This document shows positions 32,787 to 41,209 of a stretch of DNA of 41,209 nt, in pieces (within the stretch, counting starts at the first letter, position 1; each line of letters opens with the position of its first letter). Source of the DNA: Ignavibacteria bacterium (GTDB taxonomy: Bacteria; Bacteroidota; Ignavibacteria; Ignavibacteriales; Melioribacteraceae); contig WPAE01000019.1 in NCBI GenBank assembly GCA_009773205.1, positions 1 to 41,209 of the forward strand, given 5' to 3'. The notes below the pieces were generated by a model, which was given only the letters and a program-made list of their open reading frames with translations, was not told where the DNA came from and searched no databases. The translations under genes and the position numbers were made by a program.

Positions 32787-34370
32787 TTACTTAGTTAGTG
32801 TGTAATTGTACTTGTCTAAATAATCCTTTCTAATGTATCCGCGTATTTCCTTTCCTGGACGAAGATTAATCGTGCTGTCAAAAAGAGGAACGTAAAGATT
32901 CACGCTTCCATCAGGAGGTAAAGAGTAAAGATTTTCAATCAAAGCATTTTCTAAATCAGGAGAAGCTAGAATAATTGGAAATTTATAAACATCGTTAGTA
33001 ATCTCTTCATTCCAAGAAATCTTTTTGAACTTTTTCAAATACCAAGGCAGAGGCCAATAATCATTTTTTGAAGCAGCAACATAAACTGGCGTGTTTAGAT
33101 ATTCACTTTGAACTGCAGTAACTTTTGTTAACAGCGGCTCAACTGTTTTTATATCACTTTCGGTGTGAGAATAAACAAAAGGATTTTTTTGGTGTGATGA
33201 ATAAATAATTGAATTGAAATATGCCTGAGCAAAAAGGAAAATCGCTATAAAAGCAAGAGTTAAGTTCCAGTTAAATTTAGGAATAAACTTTCTCAGTTCA
33301 GCTAAACCAAATGCGGCTACAACTATCATCCCTTGCCAAAAACTCATCATAGTCCAAGGAGTTTTATAAGGAATTACTGAATAAACAATAATTTGCACAA
33401 GTGTTACGATCGAAATAAACTTTATGAAATCAATTCCTTCCACTGTTGAATTAGATTTTGTAAAAACACGAAACAGTCCCAAAATGAAAAAGATAATTAC
33501 AATAAGCTCGCTAAAGAATATCCCGTCTATATCTGCAAATGTTACAAGAGCAAAATAGTAATAGAAAGGATGAATGTGTTCTATATCGTTTCCGGCTTTA
33601 GCCAAATAATTTGCGAATGTCACCAGAGAATCTATTGCGCCTGTTGGGTTTGAAAAAAAGGAAGTATAAAAAAACAGAGAAGTAATAACAAACGTGCCTG
33701 CAAATATTAGTATTGCTTTCAAGTTTAGAGAGATAATATTTATATTCTTCCGATTAATAATGCGCAGTACTAAGTAAGAAACAAATATTGCAAATACGGT
33801 AATAATAAAAGTTTCTTTGCTCGCAAAAGCCAGCGCAAAGAAAATTGAAGAAAGCGCAAGGAAGAAAAGTTTTTGATCTTTTAGAAATTTGTATCCAAGA
33901 ATTATACCGGAGTAGCTAAAACTAACTAGTAGAGATTCATGAATGTAATATCTGTTGTAAAAAACTATTAATGATGAAAATCCGGTTAGAATAAATGCAG
34001 AAAGTAGAAATTCTTTTCCAAAATCCTTTAGCAAAAATAACAGCGCGAGTAAAAGCAATCCGGCAAAAACTGGTACAATGCGTAAAGTAGTTTCTGTTAC
34101 TTCTTTTAACTCGCTTTCTCCAAACAGCAAAGAGGGAATTAGTGTAAAATAATTTAAAGTCGGGCCATGATATTCAACCGGATCGTACTTGTAGTAATTA
34201 TTTTCTAAAAGGCTGCCAAACTTAACGGCATGAACAGCTTCATCAACATGCATAGGCTTTTCGTTCAGCCGGTAAATACGGATGAAGACACAAAATAAAA
34301 AAATAGCGGATAGAAAAACTATACCGCCATTTTTAGAAAGGTAATATTTGCTATTTGCCGTAAACTGCAA
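32787..34370 (-). CDS. Agl23-like (TIGR03663-type) membrane glycosyltransferase
   Basis: 527 residues from a TTG overlapping the previous gene by 20 bases; no nearby ATG. About ten hydrophobic segments. The first loop carries RLNEKPMHVDEAVHAVKFG, then YDPVEYHGPTLNYFTLIP, the acidic loop expected of GT39/PMT-like, lipid-phosphate-sugar-dependent transferases and of the family called flippase-associated protein Agl23. The soluble C-terminal 130 residues may bind acceptor. It could use the product of a polyprenyl-phosphate glycosyltransferase such as that at 31.0 kb. The family call rests on motif memory. Confidence 0.72.
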   Translation of the reverse strand: MQFTANSKYYLSKNGGIVFLSAIFLFCVFIRIYRLNEKPMHVDEAVHAVKFGSLLENNYYKYDPVEYHGPTLNYFTLIPSLLFGESELKEVTETTLRIVPVFAGLLLLALLFLLKDFGKEFLLSAFILTGFSSLIVFYNRYYIHESLLVSFSYSGIILGYKFLKDQKLFFLALSSIFFALAFASKETFIITVFAIFVSYLVLRIINRKNINIISLNLKAILIFAGTFVITSLFFYTSFFSNPTGAIDSLVTFANYLAKAGNDIEHIHPFYYYFALVTFADIDGIFFSELIVIIFFILGLFRVFTKSNSTVEGIDFIKFISIVTLVQIIVYSVIPYKTPWTMMSFWQGMIVVAAFGLAELRKFIPKFNWNLTLAFIAIFLFAQAYFNSIIYSSHQKNPFVYSHTESDIKTVEPLLTKVTAVQSEYLNTPVYVAASKNDYWPLPWYLKKFKKISWNEEITNDVYKFPIILASPDLENALIENLYSLPPDGSVNLYVPLFDSTINLRPGKEIRGYIRKDYLDKYNYTLTK

Positions 34371-35016
34371 CTTCTATATAATGGTTTAAATCGTCCGCGG
34401 TGCTTCCTTTGCTAAACAAACGAACGTAACGCGCGTTTTCACCTTTGGCATCAATTAATTTGCCTTCAGATGTTTCTACGTAATGCAAGTCCTTGCCTTT
34501 GCCTTGCTTGCTGGAGTTATCAAGGTCGTTGTTAAAAAGTGTTCTAACATTTTTTGTGAACTTAGCATCGTCTGCAACTTGAACTATTACATCGTAGTAA
34601 ACTCTTGCTTGCATGTGATAATGCCAAACTACAATTGCGTAAATGTTGTAATCTTTCTTTAAATCAATAACAATGTTTTGTTGGAAAGGTCCAAGTTCAA
34701 CAAAGTTTCCATCGGAAGCATCTTTTTTTCCATTAGTAATGTAAGAAAGCTCACCAATAACCGGATACATATCTGAGCTAGTAACTGGTTTTTTAAGAGC
34801 AACGTTTTCAACTCCTTTAGGCGCGTAGAATGGCGGTCTTGGTTTGCCAAGTGGTTTTTCAAGATTTGGAACTGAAAGATTTGTTGGTGTGCCAACAAAC
34901 ATTGGCTTTGGTAAATCTAACTTAATTGGAACTAAGTCTTTCTTCTGTGCAAAAGTATTATTTGATGAATTTAAAAACCCTACAACAAATAATAACATAA
35001 AACATCGTTTAAACAT
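34351..35016 (-). CDS. Secreted discoidin-like (F5/8 type C) protein
   Basis: ATG 35016 with AAAGGAG upstream is chosen; a start at 35043 would place ten residues before the signal peptide. MFKRCFMLLFVVGFLNSSNN forms the signal peptide, ending FAQ. The mature 200 residues have a discoidin pattern: NVALKKPVTSSD, ELSYITNGKKDASDGNFVEL, QNIVIDLKKDYNIYAIVVWH, ENARYVRLFSKG and a final VAVYGK. These beta-sandwich domains bind carbohydrate or protein. It overlaps the cytochrome-b-like gene by 8 bases. Periplasmic or surface role in the same envelope system is likely. Confidence 0.7.
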   Translation of the reverse strand: MFKRCFMLLFVVGFLNSSNNTFAQKKDLVPIKLDLPKPMFVGTPTNLSVPNLEKPLGKPRPPFYAPKGVENVALKKPVTSSDMYPVIGELSYITNGKKDASDGNFVELGPFQQNIVIDLKKDYNIYAIVVWHYHMQARVYYDVIVQVADDAKFTKNVRTLFNNDLDNSSKQGKGKDLHYVETSEGKLIDAKGENARYVRLFSKGSTADDLNHYIEVAVYGK

Positions 35017-35656
35017 TATATACTCCTTTGGCTTTGCCCGCACTTATCAGAACAATTCTGAAATACTGAACAAAAATTAATGAAATAGTTAGAAGCAAAA
35101 CTGACCAGCGGTGAACATCAGCTAAAAATTCAAGCCCCTCAGTTCCAAAAAGAGGATAGAGCATTAAAATAATTGAGAGCATTGCCGGCAGCATAAAAAC
35201 AATATTTAACCAGAACAATACCCTTAGCATTATTTGTGAATCCAAACTCTCTTGAGATTTTATATCTTCGTAGAGCTTACTCAATTTTTCAAGTGATAGT
35301 TGGCTGCCGCTTGAATGAAGAAAAACTAAAAAAACAATTGCTGCACTCATCAGAAGTGCGGCTTGAACATGGAGCATCATTAATAATCCGCTCATGTGAT
35401 AACCGAATACAACCGGCGGAAAACTTGTTATGAACAGAATCAAAAATAAAATAGCGCAAATGTATGCAACAGCACTTTTCGTCTTTTGAAAAATGGAAAC
35501 TGATTTTTCCCTCCAAACATTAATTAGATTTTCCCCAAAATCTTGTTTAGTTAAGAGCCAAAGTTCCTTGTGCGATATCTTTAACGTCTTCAATTTACGA
35601 AGCACGTAAATTATAGCTGCGGTAATAGTTATGATAGAAACGATTCTAAAAATCAA
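35009..35656 (-). CDS. Cytochrome b-like five-helix membrane protein
   Basis: 215 residues from a TTG start 10 bases after the cytochrome gene. Five hydrophobic segments are visible (IFRIVSIITITAAIIYVL, AVAYICAILFLILFITSF, MSGLLMMLHVQAALLMSAAI, FWLNIVFMLPAMLSIILM, WSVLLLTISLIFVQYF). Histidines sit at membrane faces: GYHMSG, LMMLHV and DVHRWS, consistent with b-haem ligation. It probably passes electrons between the quinone pool and the heptahaem cytochrome encoded upstream. No named family was recognised with certainty; a cytochrome b561-like quinol oxidoreductase subunit is the best guess. Confidence 0.65.
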   Translation of the reverse strand: MIFRIVSIITITAAIIYVLRKLKTLKISHKELWLLTKQDFGENLINVWREKSVSIFQKTKSAVAYICAILFLILFITSFPPVVFGYHMSGLLMMLHVQAALLMSAAIVFLVFLHSSGSQLSLEKLSKLYEDIKSQESLDSQIMLRVLFWLNIVFMLPAMLSIILMLYPLFGTEGLEFLADVHRWSVLLLTISLIFVQYFRIVLISAGKAKGVYNV

Positions 35657-35666
35657 AAAAGCCTCG

Positions 35667-37649
35667 CTAAACTTTATCTTTTGTAACTGTTCTTGTTATT
35701 GCCAAAATAGCTTTTGCAGAGTAAATAAGAAAAACAAAGAGAACTAAAACGAATGAAATTATAATTATGCCTTTAAGCCATGGTCTAAAAAAGAATGAAA
35801 AAGAAAACACTTTCTGATAAACTGTGTTCAAGTCCAGAAACTTGGTCATAGTAATCAAAGAATCCTTTTGGGATTTAAGCGATGACACAACATTAACTTT
35901 GCCGTAAAGAAAATTTGAGTTTGTCGAATGGCAATCGTCGCAGCCATTTGCTCCTAAAGCTTGCGAAGCCGGTCTAACACTATGAGCTTTTGGCCAGCTA
36001 TATGCACTTGCAGATTCATGTTCACTTTTTCTTAGTTTGTTTTTCTCAAGCTCAATTACTATTCCGCCGGTTATGTAAACAAAACTCGAGTTATCCTTCT
36101 CGGAATTTTGATTGAGCTTTTTAAGAACAGAAATAATCATGCTATCACTAATTGTATGCCACTTGCCATAGTTAAGAAGTGTATCGAGTTTTATTCTTCC
36201 TGCAACCGCATTGTCAATCTCGCTTAGTGAAAGTGGAGTAATCTTGTTTTCAATTTTCTTTGCCCAGTAAGATGGCCAAATTAAATAGTTCGGCTCAATC
36301 ATTCCTTTCTCGTTTCTTACATAAACCGGAGATTGAATGTGCGGAAATAAATCGCCTTGCTTGTTGGATTTTCTAATTCCAAGTTTATGCGCACGGGAAG
36401 TTTTTGTTAAACTTGTTCTTCCTTCCGGCAAAGTTCCGGAATGGCAAACCGTGCATTCAAGTTTCTCAAAATGAATTTGTGGAATACCTTTATGAAGCGG
36501 AACCGGAGCGCCGCCTTTACCCGGTTTTGCATCTCCGTTTTTAATATGGCAGCCAACGCAAGAAAATGAAGCAGCTCTAAAATTGCTTTTATCGGCAGCT
36601 TCATCTCTGTATCCGCGAATCATATCATGGTCAATTCCATTGCGGTGGCAGTCGGCACAAGTAATTCCTTTTTGAAGATGAACATCTTCATCTTCATCCC
36701 ATTGATTAAAATTATTTGCTTGATAAGTTACACTTGAATGGCAATAGTAACATCGTTCTTTTTTTGCTTTTCTTGATATATCAAAAAAGATTTGGTTGTT
36801 ACTATTGAATTTAACTTTATCATAATCAATAGTTGGCGGCGCAGTAGTTCTTCTATCAATATCAGCGTAAGTAGAATGGTTATAAACATCAAAGTTATCC
36901 GGCATCTTGGATGCATTTCCGCTCACTTCTGAAATGGCACTTGCAGCGGCAGCAGCCCATTTAAAATTTTGTTTCTGCATCTGTGCAGAAAATTCTGCCG
37001 GATCATATTCTGGATTAGCATCGTGGCAAGCTAAGCAGTTTACGTCAAGTTTACCGGAAACTTCCCAGCGAAAAAAATCAGCCGGATTTTGCAAGCTGTC
37101 AATTTCACCAATTCCTCCGCCGGGAAAATGTGAACCGAATAAATCCAAAAACTTGAAAGAAGAAATTCCTAATGAAGAAGGGGTGTGAGTTCCTTTCAAC
37201 TTTCTTTCTGAAACTGGGATAACTGTTAAGTTTCTCCAATCAACATAAATCCAAGGCTCACCTTTTCTCCCAGGTTTTACCTTTCTATCATACGCATTAA
37301 AATGAAATCCTTTATTTATTATTTCGTATGAATGGCATTCGCCGCAAGTGTATTTTGTTGAAAAGGGAAGAACCGGATTATCATTCTTCAAAACAAGAAC
37401 GCTGTCTGCATCATAGAGTTTTATTAAGTGAACAGGAACTGATCTGCTGCCATCTCTTAAATCGCCAATTTTATTTTGCTGCGTAAATAGAGTTAAACCA
37501 ACAGCAAAAAAAAATGTAAGAAAGATTGCGGCATTGGCGATTCTAAAAATTCGCTTATCAAAATAAACCGCGCCAAGGCGGCGCAAAGCCCGCAAAAGAT
37601 TTTGTCTGTTTTTAGAATTGCTCATAGAGGTTGAAGAGAAATTTATCAT
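35667..37649 (-). CDS. Membrane-anchored heptahaem c-type cytochrome
   Basis: 660 residues, starting two bases after the Gfo/Idh/MocA stop. An N-terminal segment (RIANAAIFLTFFFAVGLTLF) and a C-terminal one (IIIISFVLVLFVFLIYSAKA) bracket a large domain that should be periplasmic. Seven CXXCH motifs occur: CGECH, CLACH, CYYCH, CADCH, CVGCH, CTVCH and CDDCH. Distant His residues could be axial ligands. It is translationally linked to the five-helix b-type protein, giving a plausible quinol-to-periplasm electron route. No characterised family was recognised beyond multihaem cytochrome c. Confidence 0.85.
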   Translation of the reverse strand: MINFSSTSMSNSKNRQNLLRALRRLGAVYFDKRIFRIANAAIFLTFFFAVGLTLFTQQNKIGDLRDGSRSVPVHLIKLYDADSVLVLKNDNPVLPFSTKYTCGECHSYEIINKGFHFNAYDRKVKPGRKGEPWIYVDWRNLTVIPVSERKLKGTHTPSSLGISSFKFLDLFGSHFPGGGIGEIDSLQNPADFFRWEVSGKLDVNCLACHDANPEYDPAEFSAQMQKQNFKWAAAAASAISEVSGNASKMPDNFDVYNHSTYADIDRRTTAPPTIDYDKVKFNSNNQIFFDISRKAKKERCYYCHSSVTYQANNFNQWDEDEDVHLQKGITCADCHRNGIDHDMIRGYRDEAADKSNFRAASFSCVGCHIKNGDAKPGKGGAPVPLHKGIPQIHFEKLECTVCHSGTLPEGRTSLTKTSRAHKLGIRKSNKQGDLFPHIQSPVYVRNEKGMIEPNYLIWPSYWAKKIENKITPLSLSEIDNAVAGRIKLDTLLNYGKWHTISDSMIISVLKKLNQNSEKDNSSFVYITGGIVIELEKNKLRKSEHESASAYSWPKAHSVRPASQALGANGCDDCHSTNSNFLYGKVNVVSSLKSQKDSLITMTKFLDLNTVYQKVFSFSFFFRPWLKGIIIISFVLVLFVFLIYSAKAILAITRTVTKDKV

Positions 37650-37651
37650 AA

Positions 37652-38983
37652 CTATATTCTAAAATCTGATGGATTGAATTTCAACTCCCGCTTTGCCTGC
37701 ACAGCTTCGTTCACTTTTAGAACAGTAACGGCAGTTTCGTAGCCAATTTCGGGTGGACAGTTTAATTTTTCCAAACCTTTAACTGCATTAAAGAAATTTT
37801 CTAAGTGCGGTTTGTGATAAGGATCGTTAAACTTAATTGGCAATGCATGTTTAGGCGGAGCTATTGTTTCTCGCGCATCTAAAACTACTGTAGCCGCAGC
37901 GGGCGTATCGCTTATTGGAGATTCGATAATCCCTTTCTTGATCCACTCATCCCAATTTGGCGCGGCTGGCTCTTTGTAAATTCCAACTCGTCCGGCAGAT
38001 TCCGAAATTGTAAGTGCACCGCTATCTCCCATAAAACTTTCGTAGTAACCTTGACTGCTGTTAGTAGTTATAGTTTGATAAAACGCTCTTACAACACCAT
38101 TTTTAGTTTTGTACTTGAAAGTAGCAAGAACAGAATCGTACCATTGATGCGTATTTCTATCGTAATAATCTGTGCCGCCGCTCGCCATAACAGAAAAAGG
38201 ATTTGCGCCTAAGAACCAACTGTAAATATCAATTTGATGAGAGCCTAAATCTACAATTGGTCCGCCGCCAAGATTTCTGTACCAGCGCCAGTTGCGGTGC
38301 TGATGCATATTTTCAAAGCCATATTTTTTTAGTGTTGCAAGTGAAATTGCTTTGCCCTCGGGCCAGCCGTTATCCGGCTGAACAGCTCTGTTCCACTGCC
38401 CGTTGATAGTCGTAATTTTTCCAAGTAAACCTGCTTCGTTAATAACTCTTTTAAAGCAATGTAGGTAATAAGGATTGCTTCTTCTTTGATGGCCAATCTG
38501 GCAAAGTTTTTTTGTTCTTCTAGCTGCCTGAACAATTTTTCTTGCGCCTTCTAGCGTGTTGGACATTTCCTTTTCGCAATAAACATGCAAGCCGGCTTCC
38601 ATACATTTTACTGCATGCTGCTCATGCCAGAAATCCGGAGATGCAATAAGAACAGCGTCCAACACATTTTCTTTGTTGAGCATATCTTCAAAATCAACAT
38701 AAGCGCGTAGTTTGTGTCCATACTTTTCTAACAAACGAAAAACTCTTTGCTGATTATATGATTCCCAAATATCGCACACAGCTTTGAATTTGATATTCGG
38801 AATTTTGAGGCACGCGTTAATTAGCGCCTGTCCTTGCGCACCACAGCCAATCAATGCAATGTTCAATGGCTTATTCTTATCTGTTTTTGCAGGTGTAATT
38901 ATGTAAGGCGCCAGAACTAAGCCGGCGCCAAGAGCTGAAGATACTTTGATAAATTCTCTTCTATCTAAATTTTTTTCTGCCAT
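37652..38983 (-). CDS. Tat-exported Gfo/Idh/MocA family oxidoreductase (operon leader)
   Basis: 443 residues. Twin-arginine signal DRREFIKVSSALGAGLVLAP. Rossmann motif NIALIGCGAQGQALINACL, then ASPDFWHEQHAVKCMEAGLH and YCEKEMSNTLEGARKIV with the conserved EK pair. The later YRNLGGGPIVDLGSHQIDIY carries the His of the catalytic region. Members use NAD(P) bound tightly to oxidise or reduce sugars or glycosides. Tat export implies folding with cofactor in the cytoplasm. It is the first gene of a six-gene unit with cytochromes, so electron hand-off to that chain is possible but unproven. Confidence 0.85.
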   Translation of the reverse strand: MAEKNLDRREFIKVSSALGAGLVLAPYIITPAKTDKNKPLNIALIGCGAQGQALINACLKIPNIKFKAVCDIWESYNQQRVFRLLEKYGHKLRAYVDFEDMLNKENVLDAVLIASPDFWHEQHAVKCMEAGLHVYCEKEMSNTLEGARKIVQAARRTKKLCQIGHQRRSNPYYLHCFKRVINEAGLLGKITTINGQWNRAVQPDNGWPEGKAISLATLKKYGFENMHQHRNWRWYRNLGGGPIVDLGSHQIDIYSWFLGANPFSVMASGGTDYYDRNTHQWYDSVLATFKYKTKNGVVRAFYQTITTNSSQGYYESFMGDSGALTISESAGRVGIYKEPAAPNWDEWIKKGIIESPISDTPAAATVVLDARETIAPPKHALPIKFNDPYHKPHLENFFNAVKGLEKLNCPPEIGYETAVTVLKVNEAVQAKRELKFNPSDFRI

Positions 38984-39348
38984 TCTTATACTCTTAAGGA
39001 AATCTATTATTGCAAAATAGGAAACTCAAAAACGTTGACTTAAGGGCGACTCTAAAAACTTTTGTTTTAAAATATTTCATCCCGCAAAGCAGGACAAAGG
39101 AAATTGATATTTTTAGAGGCGCCCTTAAGAGCCCGTGTTAATATTAAAATCTTTATGGTAGCCGCAAACTTCGGCGCGCGTTTTTTGATAAAACCACAAC
39201 TTGACCAGCTTCATGCATCGCCTTCGGCGAGACAGGAGGCGAGAAGTTGCGCCTACCAATTTTATTGCCATTTTCACACTACCTCTAACGTGGAGTTAGT
39301 AATAGAAAAAAAATAACGGCTTTAGACCAAAAAAGCTTATGTTGATTT
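38984..39348. other. 365-base gap between the two Gfo/Idh/MocA genes
   Basis: No gene was seen. Palindromic element copy 5 fills 39040-39128. ATCGCCTTCGGCGAGACAGG at about 39209 looks like another GC-rich short palindrome. The promoter of the minus-strand operon should lie at 38984-39040, and AAGGAAAT sits upstream of ATG 38983, somewhat far for a ribosome binding site. Confidence 0.45.
39040..39128. repeat. Palindromic CTCTAAAAA-type element, copy 5
   Basis: Arms TTAAGGGCGACTCTAAAAA (39040-39058) and the reverse complement of 39110-39128 (TTAAGGGCGCCTCTAAAAA) match at 18 of 19 positions. Most of the interior matches copy 4 (ATTTCATCCCGCAAAGC, ATTGATATTTTTAGAGGCG). It lies downstream of the 39349 gene as that gene is read. 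Confidence 0.85.
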
Positions 39349-40713
39349 TTATTCCAATGACCAGCCGTCTCTGTATTGAACATGTATAAAAGGATTCGCT
39401 TCTGGCAAATTTGTTATTTCCATTTTTACCGGATCCCATTCTAGTACAGTGTTCTTTTCGTGCATTCTTATTGCAATGTTTCCAAGCAGCATTACCTCAG
39501 TCAATTTGCCTGAGTAAGAGAAATCTGTTGTACTCTTTGTTCCTTTTTTAATTGCGTCTATCCACTCTTGATGAATCCCTGGAGAGCGTGGAATTGTTTT
39601 TTCCGGTCTTACATATTCTTGCATTTTAGTTTCGGGAATTATTCTAACTCCTTTACCATAAATGCCGTGCATAATTGTTCCTTTTGTACCGTAAAATAAA
39701 ACTCCGCCATCCACATCACCCATCTTTCTACCCGGTTCTAATTCAGCCGGTCTTTGAGGCATCAAACCGCCATCGTACCAAACTAATTTTACCGGAGGTT
39801 TATTTCCTCTTGCCGGAAATTGATAAGTTACCATTGATGCGAGCGGATAATAATCATCATTATATTGTGATGAAGAAGCTTGAACTGTTAGCGGATGACC
39901 TAAATCCAACGCCCAGAAAGGCTGATCTATAAAGTGAGCGCCCATATCGCCAAGTGCGCCGGTGCCGAAATCCCACAAGCCGCGCCAGTTAAAAGGATGA
40001 TAGCTTGAATGATAAGGACGAGACGGTGCCGGTCCTAAAAATAAATCCCAATCTAACGTGCTTGGAACCTCTGGAGTTTCTGTGGGGCGTTTCAAAGCAC
40101 CTTGTGGCCAGATTGGTCTATTGGTCCAAACATGAACCTCGCTAATATCTCCAATGGCTCCATCAGCAATCCACTCATTTAATAGTCTTGCTTCTTCTCC
40201 GGCGTGTCCTTGATTTCCCATTTGCGTAACAAGATTTTTTTCTTTAGCAACTTCAGCTAATCTTCTTGCCTCATAAATTGTATGAGTAAGTGGTTTCTGA
40301 ACAAAAACATGTTTGCCCGCTTTCATTGCCGCCATTGCAATAATTGCGTGTGTATGATCTGGAGTTGAGATTACAACAGCGTCAATGTTTTTCTGTTTCT
40401 CGAGCATAACTCTGTAATCTTTATAAAATACAGCGTTCGGAAAATCTTTTTTGAGTTCCGGATTTAGAGTTTCATCTACATCACAAAAAGCAACAAGATT
40501 TTCTTCGGCGAAAGCACGTGCATCGGAGTTTCCCTTTCCGCCAATTCCAACTACTGCAATGTTTAGTTTATCGTTTGGCGATCTTCTGTTGAAACCATAT
40601 AATCCGCCTGGCAAAATTGTAAATGCGGCAGCAGCCATTCCAGTTCTTGCAATAAATTCTCTTCTGCTTAGTTGATTGTTTTGTTCTAGTGAAGTCTTTT
40701 TTTCATTTTCCAT
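39349..40713 (-). CDS. Tat-exported Gfo/Idh/MocA family oxidoreductase
   Basis: 454 residues. Twin-arginine signal LSRREFIARTGMAAAAFTIL. Rossmann motif LNIAVVGIGGKGNSDARAFA; STPDHTHAIIAMAAMKAGKH followed by VFVQKPLTHTIYEARRLAEV, with QKP replacing the usual EKP. WDFGTGALGDMGAHFIDQPF is the His-containing catalytic segment. It is typical of the long Tat-exported dehydrogenases of Bacteroidota and Planctomycetes that act on sugars. It is separated by 365 bases from the similar gene at 37.7 kb and is not a close copy of it. Confidence 0.85.
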   Translation of the reverse strand: MENEKKTSLEQNNQLSRREFIARTGMAAAAFTILPGGLYGFNRRSPNDKLNIAVVGIGGKGNSDARAFAEENLVAFCDVDETLNPELKKDFPNAVFYKDYRVMLEKQKNIDAVVISTPDHTHAIIAMAAMKAGKHVFVQKPLTHTIYEARRLAEVAKEKNLVTQMGNQGHAGEEARLLNEWIADGAIGDISEVHVWTNRPIWPQGALKRPTETPEVPSTLDWDLFLGPAPSRPYHSSYHPFNWRGLWDFGTGALGDMGAHFIDQPFWALDLGHPLTVQASSSQYNDDYYPLASMVTYQFPARGNKPPVKLVWYDGGLMPQRPAELEPGRKMGDVDGGVLFYGTKGTIMHGIYGKGVRIIPETKMQEYVRPEKTIPRSPGIHQEWIDAIKKGTKSTTDFSYSGKLTEVMLLGNIAIRMHEKNTVLEWDPVKMEITNLPEANPFIHVQYRDGWSLE

Positions 40714-41055
40714 AGTAGGCTCGATGTGTGAGTGGAAATCATTTATTAATTAAAAACTTATGCGGTTTAGGATAAGCATGAGTGGAATTATATAAGAAAA
40801 CTGTTCTCATTTTCACCGAAATTTAGATAAGATTCAATATTGGGTACACTGCTTTCAACAACATTATAAAATTATCTAAAAATAGTTTTTTAACACAAAT
40901 TTTTCTTTAGAAAAATTACTTAGATGTGTACTCGAAAAAATGTAACATGCACGGAGTTCTACAAATTTTTTGGGTTGTATTTCTTGAGGTATAAAAATTT
41001 TTAAAACAAAAAATCCGGCATAAGCCGGATTTTTTTGCTGCGAACGTAACTAATG
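40714..41055. other. 342-base gap upstream of the Gfo/Idh/MocA gene
   Basis: Very AT-rich. It holds the cold-shock gene terminator at its right end and, presumably, the promoter of the 40713 gene near 40740-40800, but no clear -33/-7 pair could be fixed. No coding region or RNA gene was recognised. Confidence 0.4.
41008..41036 (-). terminator. Rho-independent terminator of the cold-shock gene
   Basis: Stem AAAAAATCCGGC / GCCGGATTTTTT around loop ATAA. Runs of A and T on both sides make it work in both directions. It is 20 bases after the stop of the cold-shock gene on the minus strand. Confidence 0.88.
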
Positions 41056-41209
41056 TTACTTAATTACTTTTACATCAGTGGCTTGAGGACCTTTTTGCCC
41101 TTGAGTTACAGAGAACTCAACTTTTTGTCCTTCTTCCAATGAACGGTATCCATCACCAACAATTGCTTTGAAGTGTACAAATACATCTTCGCCGCCAGGT
41201 TGAGAAATG
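41056..41209 (-). CDS. Cold-shock protein (CspA family), C-terminal part
   Basis: The gene runs off the window edge; its 5' end lies beyond 41209. The visible 50 residues include [40 protein letters not shown] and DVKVIK, covering the RNP2-type VFVHF motif and the C-terminal strands of the CspA OB-fold. CspA proteins bind single-stranded RNA and DNA. RNP1 lies outside the window. A strong terminator follows. Confidence 0.93.
   Translation of the reverse strand, partial: ISQPGGEDVFVHFKAIVGDGYRSLEEGQKVEFSVTQGQKGPQATDVKVIK

Noticed and set aside
1-41209. CRISPR array, rRNA, tRNA or riboswitch
   Set aside because: No regularly spaced repeats, no clover-leaf-like or rRNA-like stretch and no known riboswitch core were recognised by eye; a covariance-model search was not possible.

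Overview
The window looks like a piece of an AT-rich chromosome from the Ignavibacteria/Chlorobi/Bacteroidota (FCB) group, most likely an uncultured Ignavibacteria relative. The main reason is the set of C-terminal type IX secretion (T9SS) sorting domains with the YPNPFNPTT core on secreted proteins. Multihaem cytochromes, Tat-exported Gfo/Idh/MocA proteins and short palindromic intergenic repeats fit the same group. No rRNA, tRNA or CRISPR array was recognised. This assignment is inferred from protein style, not from a marker gene.

Layout. (1) 1-10.4 kb, plus strand: a zone of T9SS-secreted proteins (beta-propeller/FG-GAP, PD40-like propeller, M6-like metalloprotease with beta-helix) with one Cys-less asparagine-synthetase homologue and a nonsense-interrupted small secreted protein. 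Two of the sorting-domain 3' ends are almost identical in DNA and both are frame-broken. One of them is followed by a 1.7-kb element made of two paralogous helix-turn-helix proteins of DUF1670 type. The element is bounded by short inverted repeats and a 6-bp direct repeat, and the other 3' end supplies an apparent empty site. (2) 10.4-18.2 kb: a tightly packed operon of GT2 glycosyltransferase, DUF4922/HIT-like phosphorylase, a YdiJ-type FAD/Fe-S D-2-hydroxyacid dehydrogenase, an alpha-oxoamine synthase and a diaminopimelate-decarboxylase-type enzyme. (3) 18.3-19.6 kb: an atypical thioredoxin and a thioredoxin-reductase homologue. (4) 19.8-24.3 kb: a PAS-sigma54 activator, then a multihaem lipoprotein cytochrome, a double-rhodanese lipoprotein and a TPR protein. 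A 17-bp operator motif occurs before the activator and before the cytochrome, with a -24/-12-like promoter. (5) 24.9-30.8 kb: a restriction-modification cluster of two-part adenine methylase, KilA-N protein and GIY-YIG-like/SF2 helicase restriction protein, littered with small repeats, two of them inserted in frame in the second methylase gene. (6) 31-39 kb: a GT2 glycosyltransferase on plus, converging on a six-gene minus-strand operon of Gfo/Idh/MocA, heptahaem membrane cytochrome, b-type membrane protein, discoidin-like secreted protein, Agl23-like glycosyltransferase and ApbE. (7) 39.3-41.2 kb: another Tat Gfo/Idh/MocA protein and the 3' part of a cold-shock protein gene.

How it fits together: the cytochrome, rhodanese and ApbE genes suggest cell-surface or periplasmic electron transfer and sulfur chemistry. 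The T9SS proteins supply surface or secreted functions. The R-M cluster and the DUF1670 element are the accessory DNA. A family of about 90-120-bp palindromic elements with a CTCTAAAAA core sits at the 3' ends of genes in at least five places and probably doubles as transcription terminators. The best candidate for something undescribed is the DUF1670-pair element with its CAAATG core and palindromic target.
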